Source: a virus | DNA: 41,768 nucleotides | IMG/VR virus record: IMGVR_UViG_3300046000_007074 | Span: 1-41,768 of that record | Direction: 5' to 3' (one strand) | Shown: piece by piece, positions 28,275-36,037 of the stretch | How positions within the stretch are numbered: position 1 is the stretch's first letter | Layout of the letters: each line of letters begins with the position of its first letter | Notes under the pieces: generated by a model | What the model was told of the DNA's origin: nothing | Database searches by the model: none | What the model saw: the letters and a program-made list of their open reading frames with translations, nothing else | Position numbers and translations under genes: made by a program

Positions 28275-29099
28275 TTACGGCCCGTAGACCGGGACGCGGC
28301 GGCGAGCCATAGCGCGCACAATCGACGGGCTCATAGCCGTCAGTTCCGCCGCCGTCGCCGCCACGTCCATATAGAAGCACGCCGCGATTTCGAGTGATTT
28401 GGCTGTCCCGTTCCCCCACCCCGTATCGTAGCCGTTACCAAGGATGATCGGGCGTCCGGACGGATTGATCGTCTGCCCGGTATCGGTGATGTTACCGGCT
28501 CCCGCAGGGGTCATGCCGTAGATGGACGCCACGCGGGTTGTCGCTGTCTGCGACAGGCCCATGAGCAGATATTTCTCACTGGAGATGGTCGTGTTGTTGT
28601 AGCGCGTGGTCAAGGTCGTTCCGCCCAGCGCGCCTGTGCGCGTGCGGAATTGCACGCCCGTCACAGCGGTTTCCTTGATTATGTTGAAGCCACGATCCGT
28701 GGTGGTCGGGGTCGCGCAATGAGCGAGCATCGTGTTGCCTTGGCCCGCCGTATACTTATTGCGGACGACGAGGATCAAGGTCATGGGATTACTGTCCAAA
28801 ACCGGAAGCTCGATGCCTTGAAACAGAGACGTCCGGGGCGAGGTAATCATCTGGTTCGCTTCGTACGTCGGCTCAAAGCCCAGCCGCGTTCCGACACCGT
28901 GGCTGGACTGATACACCTCAGTCAGAGAGTAACCACCCTCAAAGCTATTCCCCTGGAAATACCAGCCCCACAAGGTCGCGCCGCTTGGCAGCGGGGCGAT
29001 GGTCGGCGGCGTCTTGGGCCATGCAGACGAGCCGATCAGCCCGTTGGCGAGTGCGTCGCGGCTGAGCGTGCGGCGAAGCTTGAAGGTTTCGAGGGCCAT
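28275..29099 (-). CDS. Concanavalin/LamG-like tail-associated protein (274 aa)
   Basis: ATG 29099 shares a base with the esterase stop (TGATG). The region 70-260 reads as a jelly-roll lectin/LamG fold: NPMTLILVVRNKYTAGQGNTMLAHC, GFNIIKETAVTGVQFRTRTGAL, YLLMGLSQTATTRVASIYG, then GNGTAKSLEIAACFYMDVAATAAELTAM, the usual last strand and helix of LamG modules. It probably binds host surface polysaccharide. It follows a predicted sugar esterase, so the two may form one receptor-processing apparatus. Confidence 0.6.
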   Translation of the reverse strand: MALETFKLRRTLSRDALANGLIGSSAWPKTPPTIAPLPSGATLWGWYFQGNSFEGGYSLTEVYQSSHGVGTRLGFEPTYEANQMITSPRTSLFQGIELPVLDSNPMTLILVVRNKYTAGQGNTMLAHCATPTTTDRGFNIIKETAVTGVQFRTRTGALGGTTLTTRYNNTTISSEKYLLMGLSQTATTRVASIYGMTPAGAGNITDTGQTINPSGRPIILGNGYDTGWGNGTAKSLEIAACFYMDVAATAAELTAMSPSIVRAMARRRVPVYGP

Positions 29100-30433
29100 C
29101 AGACGTACACCCCAGGCATCTCGAATGCAGGCGCCCAATGCCAAGTCGGTTTGGCAACGCTATCGACCGTGATGGTCGTCGCTGTGCTCTCGCGGAAGTT
29201 ATGGGTGCAGGACTGGAACAGCTCGGGGCGGCCGGTGTATCGCAGGCCCATGCCAGCCCAGAAATTCCCTACGGGTGCGCGAGCGGGGACACAGACAAAC
29301 TCGCTGCCGTCAACCGACCAAGTAGATAGGGCAATATCCCCGCTGTCGTCGCGTAGATGAGCGCCATATTGCGTCGCCTCTCCTATGTTCGTCGTGTCGA
29401 TCACCAGAGGCAACGTCGGAGCCGTGAAGGGGAACCTAAGCTCGCCGTTCACGTAGCGCGGAGAGCTTGGCTTCAGCGAGTCCGGCTCGCGGCCCTCAAT
29501 GAGAAGCTGCTTCGTGGCCCGCCCAAAGTAATAGGCAGCGACCGCCACGCCGACGCCGCTCCAGTGACGCTCGTCGGTGTAGTCCAGCGCCTGCGAATTG
29601 AAGACGTAGCGCATCAGCGGGTGTTGCTGACACATATCCCAGATGGCCCGCTGCGGACCATCACTGATGGACGTGCCGCGTGGATACTGCCCCATCAGCG
29701 TGAAGGCTGGATAACGGCGCCCGTCGATGACGCGAGTGCGCTCATCGAACGCCTGCGCAATGTTTACGGTGTTACGAGACACAAACTCGTCGTAGGGCAT
29801 ACTGGCCGCGCTTTCGGGGCCGCCAACCATCCAGAAAAGCACGCGCGCCTGATACGCTTTGGTGGCGGCTGCGCTGAAATCAAAGCCAGCCTGCACATGC
29901 GGGATGAGTACCAGCCCGAACTGATCGGAGCCGTTTTCAAGCTGGGATAGATCAAACCCCGGCATGGCCGGCACCGAGCCGAAGCACTGGTTGTCAGCGA
30001 TGGCAATGGCGTCTTCCGCCAACGCGAGGTCGACAAAGTGCTTCATGGCAAGCGTTGCCATGCTCTCGCCAAGCTCGGGATTACTGTCAAACGACGTATC
30101 CGTCTCGAACGATGCGACTTCCGACGTGGCCGCCCCGGTGCCTCCCGCGACCATGCGGGGGCCGGTGTCGCCTGTGAAGTTGGTCGCAACCGGCGCAACC
30201 GCCGTCTGCACCGCCAGCCGCCCCGCCGCCTGCGAATTACCGTAGATGACGAATCCGGTGCGTTCCGCGCGAGGGAAACGCTTCAGAACATTCGGGATCG
30301 GCACGCTGTAGGTCAGGTCTTCGCCCTGCATGATGCGGCCCGACAGGTCGCAGATCCTCACGCTGAAGTCCGTCTGGACATCCCGTTGGTACAACTCGGC
30401 CTTCTTCCGCCGAGAGAAGAGAGCCGGGTGCAT
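29099..30433 (-). CDS. SGNH/GDSL-type carbohydrate esterase, tail-associated
   Basis: The 444-residue protein starts at ATG 30433 (TAATG overlap). It has SGNH-hydrolase signatures: block I VIYGNSQAAGR with Ser67, GQYPRGTSISDG in the middle, and block V with Asp287-x-x-His290 (YTDERHWSGVG). This resembles the sialate O-acetylesterase/SASA type, which removes acetyl groups from polysaccharides. A beta-rich C-terminal region (about 335-444) could bind carbohydrate. Tail-borne deacetylases of this kind are known in phages such as G7C. It has no signal peptide, consistent with a virion enzyme that modifies O-antigen or capsule. Confidence 0.75.
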   Translation of the reverse strand: MHPALFSRRKKAELYQRDVQTDFSVRICDLSGRIMQGEDLTYSVPIPNVLKRFPRAERTGFVIYGNSQAAGRLAVQTAVAPVATNFTGDTGPRMVAGGTGAATSEVASFETDTSFDSNPELGESMATLAMKHFVDLALAEDAIAIADNQCFGSVPAMPGFDLSQLENGSDQFGLVLIPHVQAGFDFSAAATKAYQARVLFWMVGGPESAASMPYDEFVSRNTVNIAQAFDERTRVIDGRRYPAFTLMGQYPRGTSISDGPQRAIWDMCQQHPLMRYVFNSQALDYTDERHWSGVGVAVAAYYFGRATKQLLIEGREPDSLKPSSPRYVNGELRFPFTAPTLPLVIDTTNIGEATQYGAHLRDDSGDIALSTWSVDGSEFVCVPARAPVGNFWAGMGLRYTGRPELFQSCTHNFRESTATTITVDSVAKPTWHWAPAFEMPGVYV

Positions 30434-30870
30434 TACAGCAGTACGATCGTGATGACGCGGTCGGCGGCCACTGTGGACGGCGAGGCCGCCGTGCCACCCC
30501 GGACCTTCATATACTTGACGCTCTGCCAATAGTCGTAAGCCAGGGGGATGCTGTTGCGCGCGAGAGACGAATCGGTGGCGGCGATCTCCAACCCCTCTAC
30601 GTCCTTGGCAATCTTGTAGTTGGTCCCGTCAGTCGAGACTTCAAACGTGACAGTGGTTGGATCGAACGTGTCGGGAAGCTCTATGCGACACGCGATACGC
30701 CCGCCCAAATTGACCGCGGCGGAAAGGCTCTGTCCGCTCGTGATGGTCGCGGTGGTCGTGCTGTGAGACGCGGTGCCATAGGTCACCGGCAGCGGCTGAT
30801 CGTCAGCTACTGGAACGGCGCCGCCGGAAGATCCCTGCTGCGCACGCTTGACGAAAGAGATGCCGTTCAT
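30433..30870 (-). CDS. Hypothetical structural protein (145 aa)
   Basis: A beta-rich protein with a basic-Gly-Ser N-terminus (MNGISFVKRAQQGSSGG) then a domain with TVTFEVSTDGTNYKIAKDVEG (about 75-95) and DYWQSVKYMKVRGGTAASPST, a pattern often seen in small virion proteins that report mean and variance-like jelly rolls. It starts one base after the capsid staple-like stop and couples to the esterase by TAATG. Function not identified. Confidence 0.6.
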   Translation of the reverse strand: MNGISFVKRAQQGSSGGAVPVADDQPLPVTYGTASHSTTTATITSGQSLSAAVNLGGRIACRIELPDTFDPTTVTFEVSTDGTNYKIAKDVEGLEIAATDSSLARNSIPLAYDYWQSVKYMKVRGGTAASPSTVAADRVITIVLL

Positions 30871-30871
30871 G

Positions 30872-31210
30872 TCACGACGCCTTCATGCTGGGGTAGAGCT
30901 TGGCCGGATCGGCCTGCGTCCTGGCCTGCGTGAGGTCCATGTCGGTGATCTGGACCGACATGCACTCGTCCTTTTCGGCGGCGCCGTCCTTGCCTTCCCG
31001 CTCGTACTGGGAGCCGGACACGACGCGCGCGAGGGCCCTGATCTCGACGGCGGTGCCGATCTCCATGCTCTCGACGCCTAGCAACTGCATGGTCTCGTCC
31101 TCGATCTGAAGCGTGAGGCCCCAGGGATAGACCGGCGGCTTGGGGTCCTTCATGTCGACGACCTCTTCGGAACGCTGTTCCGCGGTCAACTTCATGCTCT
31201 TGAGCGCCAT
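30872..31210 (-). CDS. Capsid staple-like small structural protein (112 aa)
   Basis: ATG 31210 follows GGAGG. The sequence ALKSMKLTAEQRSEE, then PVYPWGLTLQIEDETMQLLG, TAVEIRALARVVSGSQYERE and a C-terminal MSVQITDMDL matches the small staple proteins reported in epsilon15-like and related phages, which clamp capsid subunits. The YPWG-x-L and Q-I-T-D-M-D motifs are characteristic. It sits downstream of the major capsid and cement-type genes. Confidence 0.6.
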   Translation of the reverse strand: MALKSMKLTAEQRSEEVVDMKDPKPPVYPWGLTLQIEDETMQLLGVESMEIGTAVEIRALARVVSGSQYEREGKDGAAEKDECMSVQITDMDLTQARTQADPAKLYPSMKAS

Positions 31211-31258
31211 GGTGCCTCCGGATGGAAGTCGGGGCCGGTCTTGCCGGCCCCGAGGGGA

Positions 31259-31531
31259 TCACTGCACCAGGACGGCCGGTGCGCTGGGATCGGCGGCCTT
31301 GACCGGCGCACCATCGCCGCGGCCACCCAGCGGATCGCCGAAGATTGGCGCCTCGGTGGTGCTGGTTCGGCTGTTGCGCTCCTCCCACGGGACCAGCGAG
31401 TTGCCGGGCTCTCCTGCCCAGAGAACGCGCGAGCCCACGGGATGAAGCTGCACGCCGTCGTAAAAGGGATTGTCGACGACGACGTACTGGCGAGGCGCGC
31501 GCGCCCCGGCGTTGGTGTCGGCCTTGGCCAT
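31259..31531 (-). CDS. Hypothetical capsid-region protein (90 aa)
   Basis: The small protein has a short beta domain (RQYVVVDNPFYDGVQLHPVGSRVLWAGEPGNSLVPWEER, 14-52) and an Ala/Pro-rich C-terminus. GGAG lies 8 bases before ATG 31531. Proteins of this size and position in BPP-1-like phages are minor capsid or assembly factors, but I recognise no named family. Confidence 0.6.
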   Translation of the reverse strand: MAKADTNAGARAPRQYVVVDNPFYDGVQLHPVGSRVLWAGEPGNSLVPWEERNSRTSTTEAPIFGDPLGGRGDGAPVKAADPSAPAVLVQ

Positions 31532-31545
31532 TGATCAGTCTCCGG

Positions 31546-31974
31546 TTAGCTGACGGTGAAGCCCGACGCGTAGGCCGTGTTGGCCTGCCGGTCGTCGGCC
31601 AGGAACGCGGTGAACTTGCCGGCCGTCAGCGGGCCGGTGGCCACCGTGTAGTAGACGCGCAGGTAGCGCTCGACGCCGAACGGAACCTTGACGCGCAGGA
31701 CCTCCGTGCCGACGGTCAGGGACGCCTTGCCGATCGCCGCCGTGCCGGCGAGCGTTGCGGCCGAGCTGAAGCCCGAGTTGTCGTCGGTTTCCAGCGAGAA
31801 CGTCACAGTTGCGGAACCGGAAGCGGTCGCCGCCTCCGTGCAGAGGATCACCAGTTCCAGCGCCTCGCCGTTGCCGATGTCTCGGGTGGCGCCGAGGTCG
31901 ATGATGTCGGTGGACGCAGCGCTGGCGGTGACCGCCTGCTCCGTGCCGAAGGTGTTGAGCTTGTCGTACATCAT
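31546..31974 (-). CDS. Bbp16-like capsid decoration protein (142 aa)
   Basis: The start chosen is ATG 31974 (MMYDKLNTFG), with GGAAAGGA upstream; a longer reading starts inside shadow sequence. The body reads TASAASTDIIDLGATRDIGNGEALELVILCTEAATASGSATVTFSLETDDN..., a beta-rich pattern seen in the cement protein next to the major capsid of BPP-1-type phages. Residues 3-30 and 85-142 look like a jelly-roll. It lies directly downstream of the capsid gene. Confidence 0.7.
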   Translation of the reverse strand: MMYDKLNTFGTEQAVTASAASTDIIDLGATRDIGNGEALELVILCTEAATASGSATVTFSLETDDNSGFSSAATLAGTAAIGKASLTVGTEVLRVKVPFGVERYLRVYYTVATGPLTAGKFTAFLADDRQANTAYASGFTVS

Positions 31975-32002
31975 GATGTGGATTCCTTTCCTGGGCTGCC
32001 GC

Positions 32003-33022
32003 TTACGACACGGTCGCTTCGGCGAGGGTGATCTGGTCGACCTTGCGGATGGGGATGCCACCGAAGCTGTCGAAGAAGCGGCCGTCGCTCTCGTCGAGCG
32101 TGCGGCGGATGTTGGTGTTGTTGGTCGTGGCCGCGACCGAGGCGCCGAGGTTGCGCTGGATGTCGAGCCACTGCTTCGTCGTCCGGTTCATGTAGAACGC
32201 CGGGCGGCACATCTTGATGTTCGGGATCTTGTTGATTGCCCGCATCATCAGCTTGACGAGGTCGGCCGGGGTCGAGCCCGCGAGGTCCGACACGTCGATG
32301 TTGCCGATGCGCACGACATAGCGCCAGTCGCGCACCGTCAGGCCGCAGTCCCACTTGTAGTGGGTGCGGTAGCCCTGGTAGCGGGTGCCGATCGCATCGA
32401 GGATCGTCTGCTCGCCGAGGTCGCGCATCGACAGGCCAGCCTTGCTGCCTTTCGGGAAGATGCCGTGCACGGTGAGATCGCCCCAGCCGACCAGCCAGAT
32501 CGACGTGTTGTCGGAGCCCGAGCCGCCGCCGCTGATGAAGTTGTTGGCGGTCTGCGAAGTCGAGGCCGACGTCGTGTTGTAGCGCGGCGCGAACCCCATG
32601 ATGCGCTCGGGGTTGGTGCTGGTGTTGCCGTACATCAGCATGCCGGCGAACTGCTGCGTCAGGCCTTCCATGAAGGCGCGGTCCTCGGAGAGGCGATAGG
32701 CGGCGGTGTTGCCGTTCAGGTCGGCCAGCGCCTTGTCGATCTCGGAGTAGGTCTCCAGCATGCCGCAGGTGTCGGTGATCTGGACGGCCGTGCTCTTGGT
32801 CGGCGCGACGCCTTCGTTGAACCGGCGCCAGGTGCCGGTCGGGAGGGTCGTGCGGACGCTGGTGCGGTGGCCGGTGGGCAGATTGCCCTCGACCCACACC
32901 ATGTCGTCGGTGATCTCGTTCATCTGCGACAGAAGCTCGATCACCTGCGCGGTGCTGCCGTCGGGGTCGACGACCTTGGACCAATCGGCCAGGGTCGGGT
33001 TGGTCACTGCAAGCGTTGCCAT
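32003..33022 (-). CDS. Major capsid protein (BPP-1/GP7-like)
   Basis: The 339-residue protein is the shell subunit. It matches the BPP-1-like capsid family: ATLAVTNPTLADWSKVVDPDGSTAQVIELLSQMNEI at the N-terminus, PTGHRTSVRTTLPTGTWRRFNEGV, LETYSEIDKALADLNGN, AGMLMYGNTSTNPERIMGFAPRYN, and GIPIRKVDQITLAEA at the end. AGGAA lies about 8 bases before ATG 33022. It is preceded by the scaffold-like gene and followed by decoration proteins, the normal podovirus order. Confidence 0.92.
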   Translation of the reverse strand: MATLAVTNPTLADWSKVVDPDGSTAQVIELLSQMNEITDDMVWVEGNLPTGHRTSVRTTLPTGTWRRFNEGVAPTKSTAVQITDTCGMLETYSEIDKALADLNGNTAAYRLSEDRAFMEGLTQQFAGMLMYGNTSTNPERIMGFAPRYNTTSASTSQTANNFISGGGSGSDNTSIWLVGWGDLTVHGIFPKGSKAGLSMRDLGEQTILDAIGTRYQGYRTHYKWDCGLTVRDWRYVVRIGNIDVSDLAGSTPADLVKLMMRAINKIPNIKMCRPAFYMNRTTKQWLDIQRNLGASVAATTNNTNIRRTLDESDGRFFDSFGGIPIRKVDQITLAEATVS

Positions 33023-33034
33023 GATTCAGGGTTC

Positions 33035-33673
33035 CTAGTTGTGCTGGGTGTTCGGATAGAAGGATTTGGGATCCAGCGCGCCGTTCCCCCGCCCGGCATT
33101 GCCGGAGACGAACGTGTCGTCCTTGATCGCCTGCGAGACCTTCACCATTCCGCGAATGAGGCCGGGGTGGTTCGTGAACCCCATGCTCTCGAGGTAGGTG
33201 ACGGTGTCCTTGTCGAAGACCTGGGCCAGCGCCGTCTTGGCGTCGCCCAGAGCCTCGGCGGTGAACTCCTTCTCGGAGGTCGCCTTCCACTCGCCGGTCT
33301 GCTTGGACCAGTTGGCCGCGGCGCTGTCGTTGACAGCCTTCGCGATGGCCTTGTCCCGCTCGACGGTGAAATCGATGAGCTTCTGCGCCTGGTCGGGGCT
33401 GATCTTCTCGCCCTCGAACAGCTTGATGGCGTCGGCAAAGACCGGGTCGTCGGGCTTGTATCCCTCGGGCAGCTTCAGGGCGGTGTAGTCGGCCGGCGCG
33501 TCGGCCTTGGTCTCGGTCTCGCCCTTGGTTTCCGTGGTCTCGGTCGCCTTCGTCTCGGACGTGGCTTCCGCGCCCTTCGTCTCGGTCGTCGCGGTCGTCT
33601 CGGCCGCCTTGGTCTCGGGCGCCGTGGTTTCCGTGGTCGTGGTCTCGGTGGTCGTCGTGGTCTCGTCAGCCAT
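33035..33673 (-). CDS. Scaffold-like protein with a Thr/Glu/Lys-rich N-terminus
   Basis: The 212-residue protein begins with a low-complexity stretch of Thr, Glu, Lys and Ala repeats (residues 5-60, TTTTTETTTT, ETKGAEATSETKATETTETK). The C-terminal 150 residues are helical: DPVFADAIKLFEGEKISPDQAQKLIDFTVERDKAIAK, AEALGDAKTALAQVF and SMGFTNHPGLIRGMVKVSQAI. This composition and its place before the major capsid gene match the scaffold or assembly proteins of BPP-1-like phages. It overlaps the upstream gene by 8 bases. Confidence 0.72.
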   Translation of the reverse strand: MADETTTTTETTTTETTAPETKAAETTATTETKGAEATSETKATETTETKGETETKADAPADYTALKLPEGYKPDDPVFADAIKLFEGEKISPDQAQKLIDFTVERDKAIAKAVNDSAAANWSKQTGEWKATSEKEFTAEALGDAKTALAQVFDKDTVTYLESMGFTNHPGLIRGMVKVSQAIKDDTFVSGNAGRGNGALDPKSFYPNTQHN

Positions 33674-34025
33674 CGTCCTGCTCCTGCGCGGCCAGCTCGT
33701 CGGCCAGTTGCTTCTCGGCCGCGGCGGCGCGCGCCTCGGTCGTCATGAGTTCGGTCATCAGCGGGCAGTGCTGCTCGATCTGGCCCAGCAGCTCGATCCC
33801 GATGGAGCGGCGGCCGGCCATGTAGTCCTGATGGCGCTGCGCCTCGGGCCCGCCCGGGATGTAGCCGTCGCCCCGGAGGTCACAGAGGCCCAGCAGGCCG
33901 TTGACGAAGCGTCGGCCCGGTGCTGTTTCCATCACGGCGCGGACATCGTCGGCCGTGCGCATGGTGTCGAGCTTCTCGCGCTTCTCGGCGTCGCGGACCT
34001 GCTTGACGTCGTTCGGATCATGCAT
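33666..34025 (-). CDS. Bbp19-like structural protein (119 aa)
   Basis: The 119-residue protein reads DPNDVKQVRDAEKREKLDTMRTADDVRAVMETAPGRRFVNGLLGLC, then GRRSIGIELLGQIEQHCPLMTELMTTEARAAAAEKQLADELA. This matches the Bbp19 family found between portal and scaffold in BPP-1-like phages, whose role in head assembly is not defined. The ATG lies 3 bases after the portal stop. It has no catalytic features; mostly helical. Confidence 0.7.
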   Translation of the reverse strand: MHDPNDVKQVRDAEKREKLDTMRTADDVRAVMETAPGRRFVNGLLGLCDLRGDGYIPGGPEAQRHQDYMAGRRSIGIELLGQIEQHCPLMTELMTTEARAAAAEKQLADELAAQEQDDG

Positions 34026-34028
34026 GGG

Positions 34029-35702
34029 CTACAGCCCCAGGACCGTCTGGAGGGCATTCCTGCCGCCCCCGACGTCCGTCTCGCTGAGCGTCTTGGCGCC
34101 ATCGGCCGCGGTCGTGGCCGTCGCCATCGCCTGAGCCGCCTGCTCCTGCTGCGCGCGGGCTTGCCGCATCTTCGCCACCTGGTCGTCGCTGACCACGATC
34201 GCCGATGGGGCGCCGAGCTTGTCGGCGTAGACGTCCATGGTTTCGTCGGCGTTGAGCTTGTCCAGCACCTCGGGCTTGCTCGCCGCGATGCTGCCCGCCA
34301 TCGCCCACAGACGCTCCACGGACCCGAGATCGGCCGCCTTCTGGGCCTGGGCGAGGATCGAGATCAGCTCCACGTCGAGCGGGTAGCCCTGCAGCTCCTC
34401 CGGCGGTTCGGCCAGCAGCCGGTTCTCGAACATGATGTCGAAGGTCTGTTGCACCAGCGGCTGCAGGAGATCGTCGTGCAGGTTCTCCAGCACCGGCCCG
34501 AGCATCTGCATCTTCTCTTCGCGCCGGGTGCTGATCTCGAGCTGGTTGCGCGGCTGCACGCCCTCCATCTGATCGAACATCAGGAACAGGTCGGCAAAGA
34601 AGGCGGATTTCACATGCTCGCGGGTCCGCATCACCAGCCGGGATACCTGCTCGATCGCGCCGGGCTGCGTTTGGTAGAGCGGCCACATGCCGGCGCCCTT
34701 TTCCTGCGTCGTGAAATAGTTGATGGCGCCCGGCAGCACGGACGAGGCCGAGCCGCGCAGGCTGATGTGCGCGCCCATCGGCGGGTTGACGTGCTTGTCG
34801 ACGGCGTTGTGTTCGCGCTTGGCAAGGATCTGCAGCGACTTCACGTCCGGCAGGGAGTCGTGCCCCGGGCCCTGGGAATAGGCCTCGTTCTCGATCGGCT
34901 TCCATCGCGGCACCAGGACCGGGAAGCGGCTGTAGCCCGAGCGGTGGATGATCTCGCCCTCGGCCTGGCCGGAGCCCTCGCGCCAGTAGACCGAACGGAA
35001 CGCCTTGCCGGCGTAATCGAGGCGCCCCTTCTCGACCTTCGGGTTCGGCTCGATCATGTGCATGATCGCGATCTCGTTGTCGGCCTCGGCGCCCTTCGCC
35101 TTGTCCGAGATCTCCGCGATGCCGTGGTCCGGCCAGCGCTGGTCGACCTGCCGATAGGTGTACATGAACCGGCGGGCCAGCGTGTCGACCCGGCCGCGCC
35201 AGTCCAGCCCGAGGTAGTATTCGCCCGTCGTGAGCGTGTAGAGCCGGATCACGTCCTCGCGGTCGAATTCCAGCAGCGCGCAGCCGGTGCCGAACTGGCC
35301 CAACTCCTCGTAGATCAGGGGGAGCGCCGAGTAGAGATTGCCGGCGCTGAACACCATGCGCATGCGCTCGGCGCAGTCATCGAACCACACCTTGACCGGG
35401 GCGAGCTGGGCGACCTGCTTGTCCGGCACGGTGAGCCGGAACCACGGGCGGGCCGGCGAAGTGACGCCCGACATCAGGCCGGCGACGAGGGTGCGGAGCG
35501 CAAAGAGAGCCGTCGGGTCGAGGATGGCGCCGTTCTTCTGGGTGCCGCCCTGGGTCGAGTTGGGCGAGGAGAAGAACCGGCCGCGGCGCGGGTTCACGTA
35601 GCGCGACAGGTCACGCCAGCCCGGCTCCCACGACGAACGCTGCCGCTTCAGCACGTTGATGCGGTCGTCGAGGTGCTTGCGGAGGGAGGCGTCACGGGCC
35701 AC
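34029..35702 (-). CDS. Portal (head-to-tail connector) protein
   Basis: The 557-residue protein matches the podovirus head-tail connector family (PF12236): ARDASLRKHLDDRINVLKRQRSSWEPGWRDLSRYVNPRRGRF, LRTLVAGLMSGVTSPARPWFRL, ALLEFDREDVIRLYTLTTGEYYLG, RWKPIENEAYSQGPGHDSLPDVKSLQILAKREHNAVDKHVNPP and REEKMQMLGPVLENLHDDLLQPLVQQTFDIMF. It begins at GTG 35702, with a weak ribosome-binding site, three bases after the small Gly-rich gene. It forms the dodecameric channel for packaging and ejection. Confidence 0.95.
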   Translation of the reverse strand: MARDASLRKHLDDRINVLKRQRSSWEPGWRDLSRYVNPRRGRFFSSPNSTQGGTQKNGAILDPTALFALRTLVAGLMSGVTSPARPWFRLTVPDKQVAQLAPVKVWFDDCAERMRMVFSAGNLYSALPLIYEELGQFGTGCALLEFDREDVIRLYTLTTGEYYLGLDWRGRVDTLARRFMYTYRQVDQRWPDHGIAEISDKAKGAEADNEIAIMHMIEPNPKVEKGRLDYAGKAFRSVYWREGSGQAEGEIIHRSGYSRFPVLVPRWKPIENEAYSQGPGHDSLPDVKSLQILAKREHNAVDKHVNPPMGAHISLRGSASSVLPGAINYFTTQEKGAGMWPLYQTQPGAIEQVSRLVMRTREHVKSAFFADLFLMFDQMEGVQPRNQLEISTRREEKMQMLGPVLENLHDDLLQPLVQQTFDIMFENRLLAEPPEELQGYPLDVELISILAQAQKAADLGSVERLWAMAGSIAASKPEVLDKLNADETMDVYADKLGAPSAIVVSDDQVAKMRQARAQQEQAAQAMATATTAADGAKTLSETDVGGGRNALQTVLGL

Positions 35703-35704
35703 GG

Positions 35705-35941
35705 CTACTGCCCGAGCATCGTTTTTGCGCCGGCGGTGGTGTTGGCCGGCGTGGTGAGGCCCATGCCTCCGGTCGTGATCGTGCTCGCATAGCCGGACAT
35801 CGCAGCCGCGCGCTTCTTCTGCTCATCGCGCGCGCGCTTGACCGACTCGTCCGCCATCTGCGGAATGGGCTCGGGCGCCGGGGGGAGCGGCGCGGGAGCT
35901 GGAAGTGCGGCACCGCCGCCGCCGCCGCCGAAGATCCCGAT
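35705..35941 (-). CDS. Small Gly/Ala/Pro-rich virion protein, apparent ATC start codon
   Basis: The reading frame ends at 35705 just before the portal. It encodes GIFGGGGGGAALPAPAPLPPAPEP, then ADESVKRARDEQKKRAAAMSG and TTGGMGLTTPANTTAGAKTMLGQ, the pattern of a short protein that precedes the portal gene in related phages, where it usually starts M-G-I-F. Here the codon in that place is ATC (35941-35939), placed five bases after a perfect AGGAGG. No ATG, GTG or TTG exists between the upstream in-frame TGA and this point. A real ATC start, a sequencing error or a recent mutation are all possible. The product is 78 residues if ATC starts. Confidence 0.65.
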   Translation of the reverse strand: MGIFGGGGGGAALPAPAPLPPAPEPIPQMADESVKRARDEQKKRAAAMSGYASTITTGGMGLTTPANTTAGAKTMLGQ

Positions 35942-36007
35942 GCTAGCCTCCTGAGAGTGACTAGCGCCTCAAGTTCCTGAGGGGGCCTTTGAAATGCAAG
36001 GGGATTT

Positions 36008-36036
36008 CCAACTTGTGCAATTATTGCACGAGTTGG
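36008..36036. promoter_or_regulatory. Near-perfect 29-bp palindrome after the terminase gene
   Basis: The palindrome pairs CCAACT (36008-36013) with AGTTGG (36031-36036) and GTGCAAT (36015-36021) with ATTGCAC (36023-36029), one base in the centre and one mismatch pair. It sits right behind the terL stop. No T-tract follows on the minus strand. It may be an operator, attenuator or packaging signal. Confidence 0.45.
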
Positions 36037-36037
36037 C

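Noticed and set aside
31688-33748. 686-codon plus-strand open frame opposite the capsid genes
   Set aside because: It is the antisense shadow of the capsid, decoration and scaffold genes, with no ribosome-binding site or motif.
33507-35792. Very long open frame on the plus strand opposite the scaffold and portal genes
   Set aside because: It is antisense to genes with clear family motifs and has low-complexity Val/Ser then Arg/His/Leu-rich composition, the normal result of GC-rich coding DNA read backwards.
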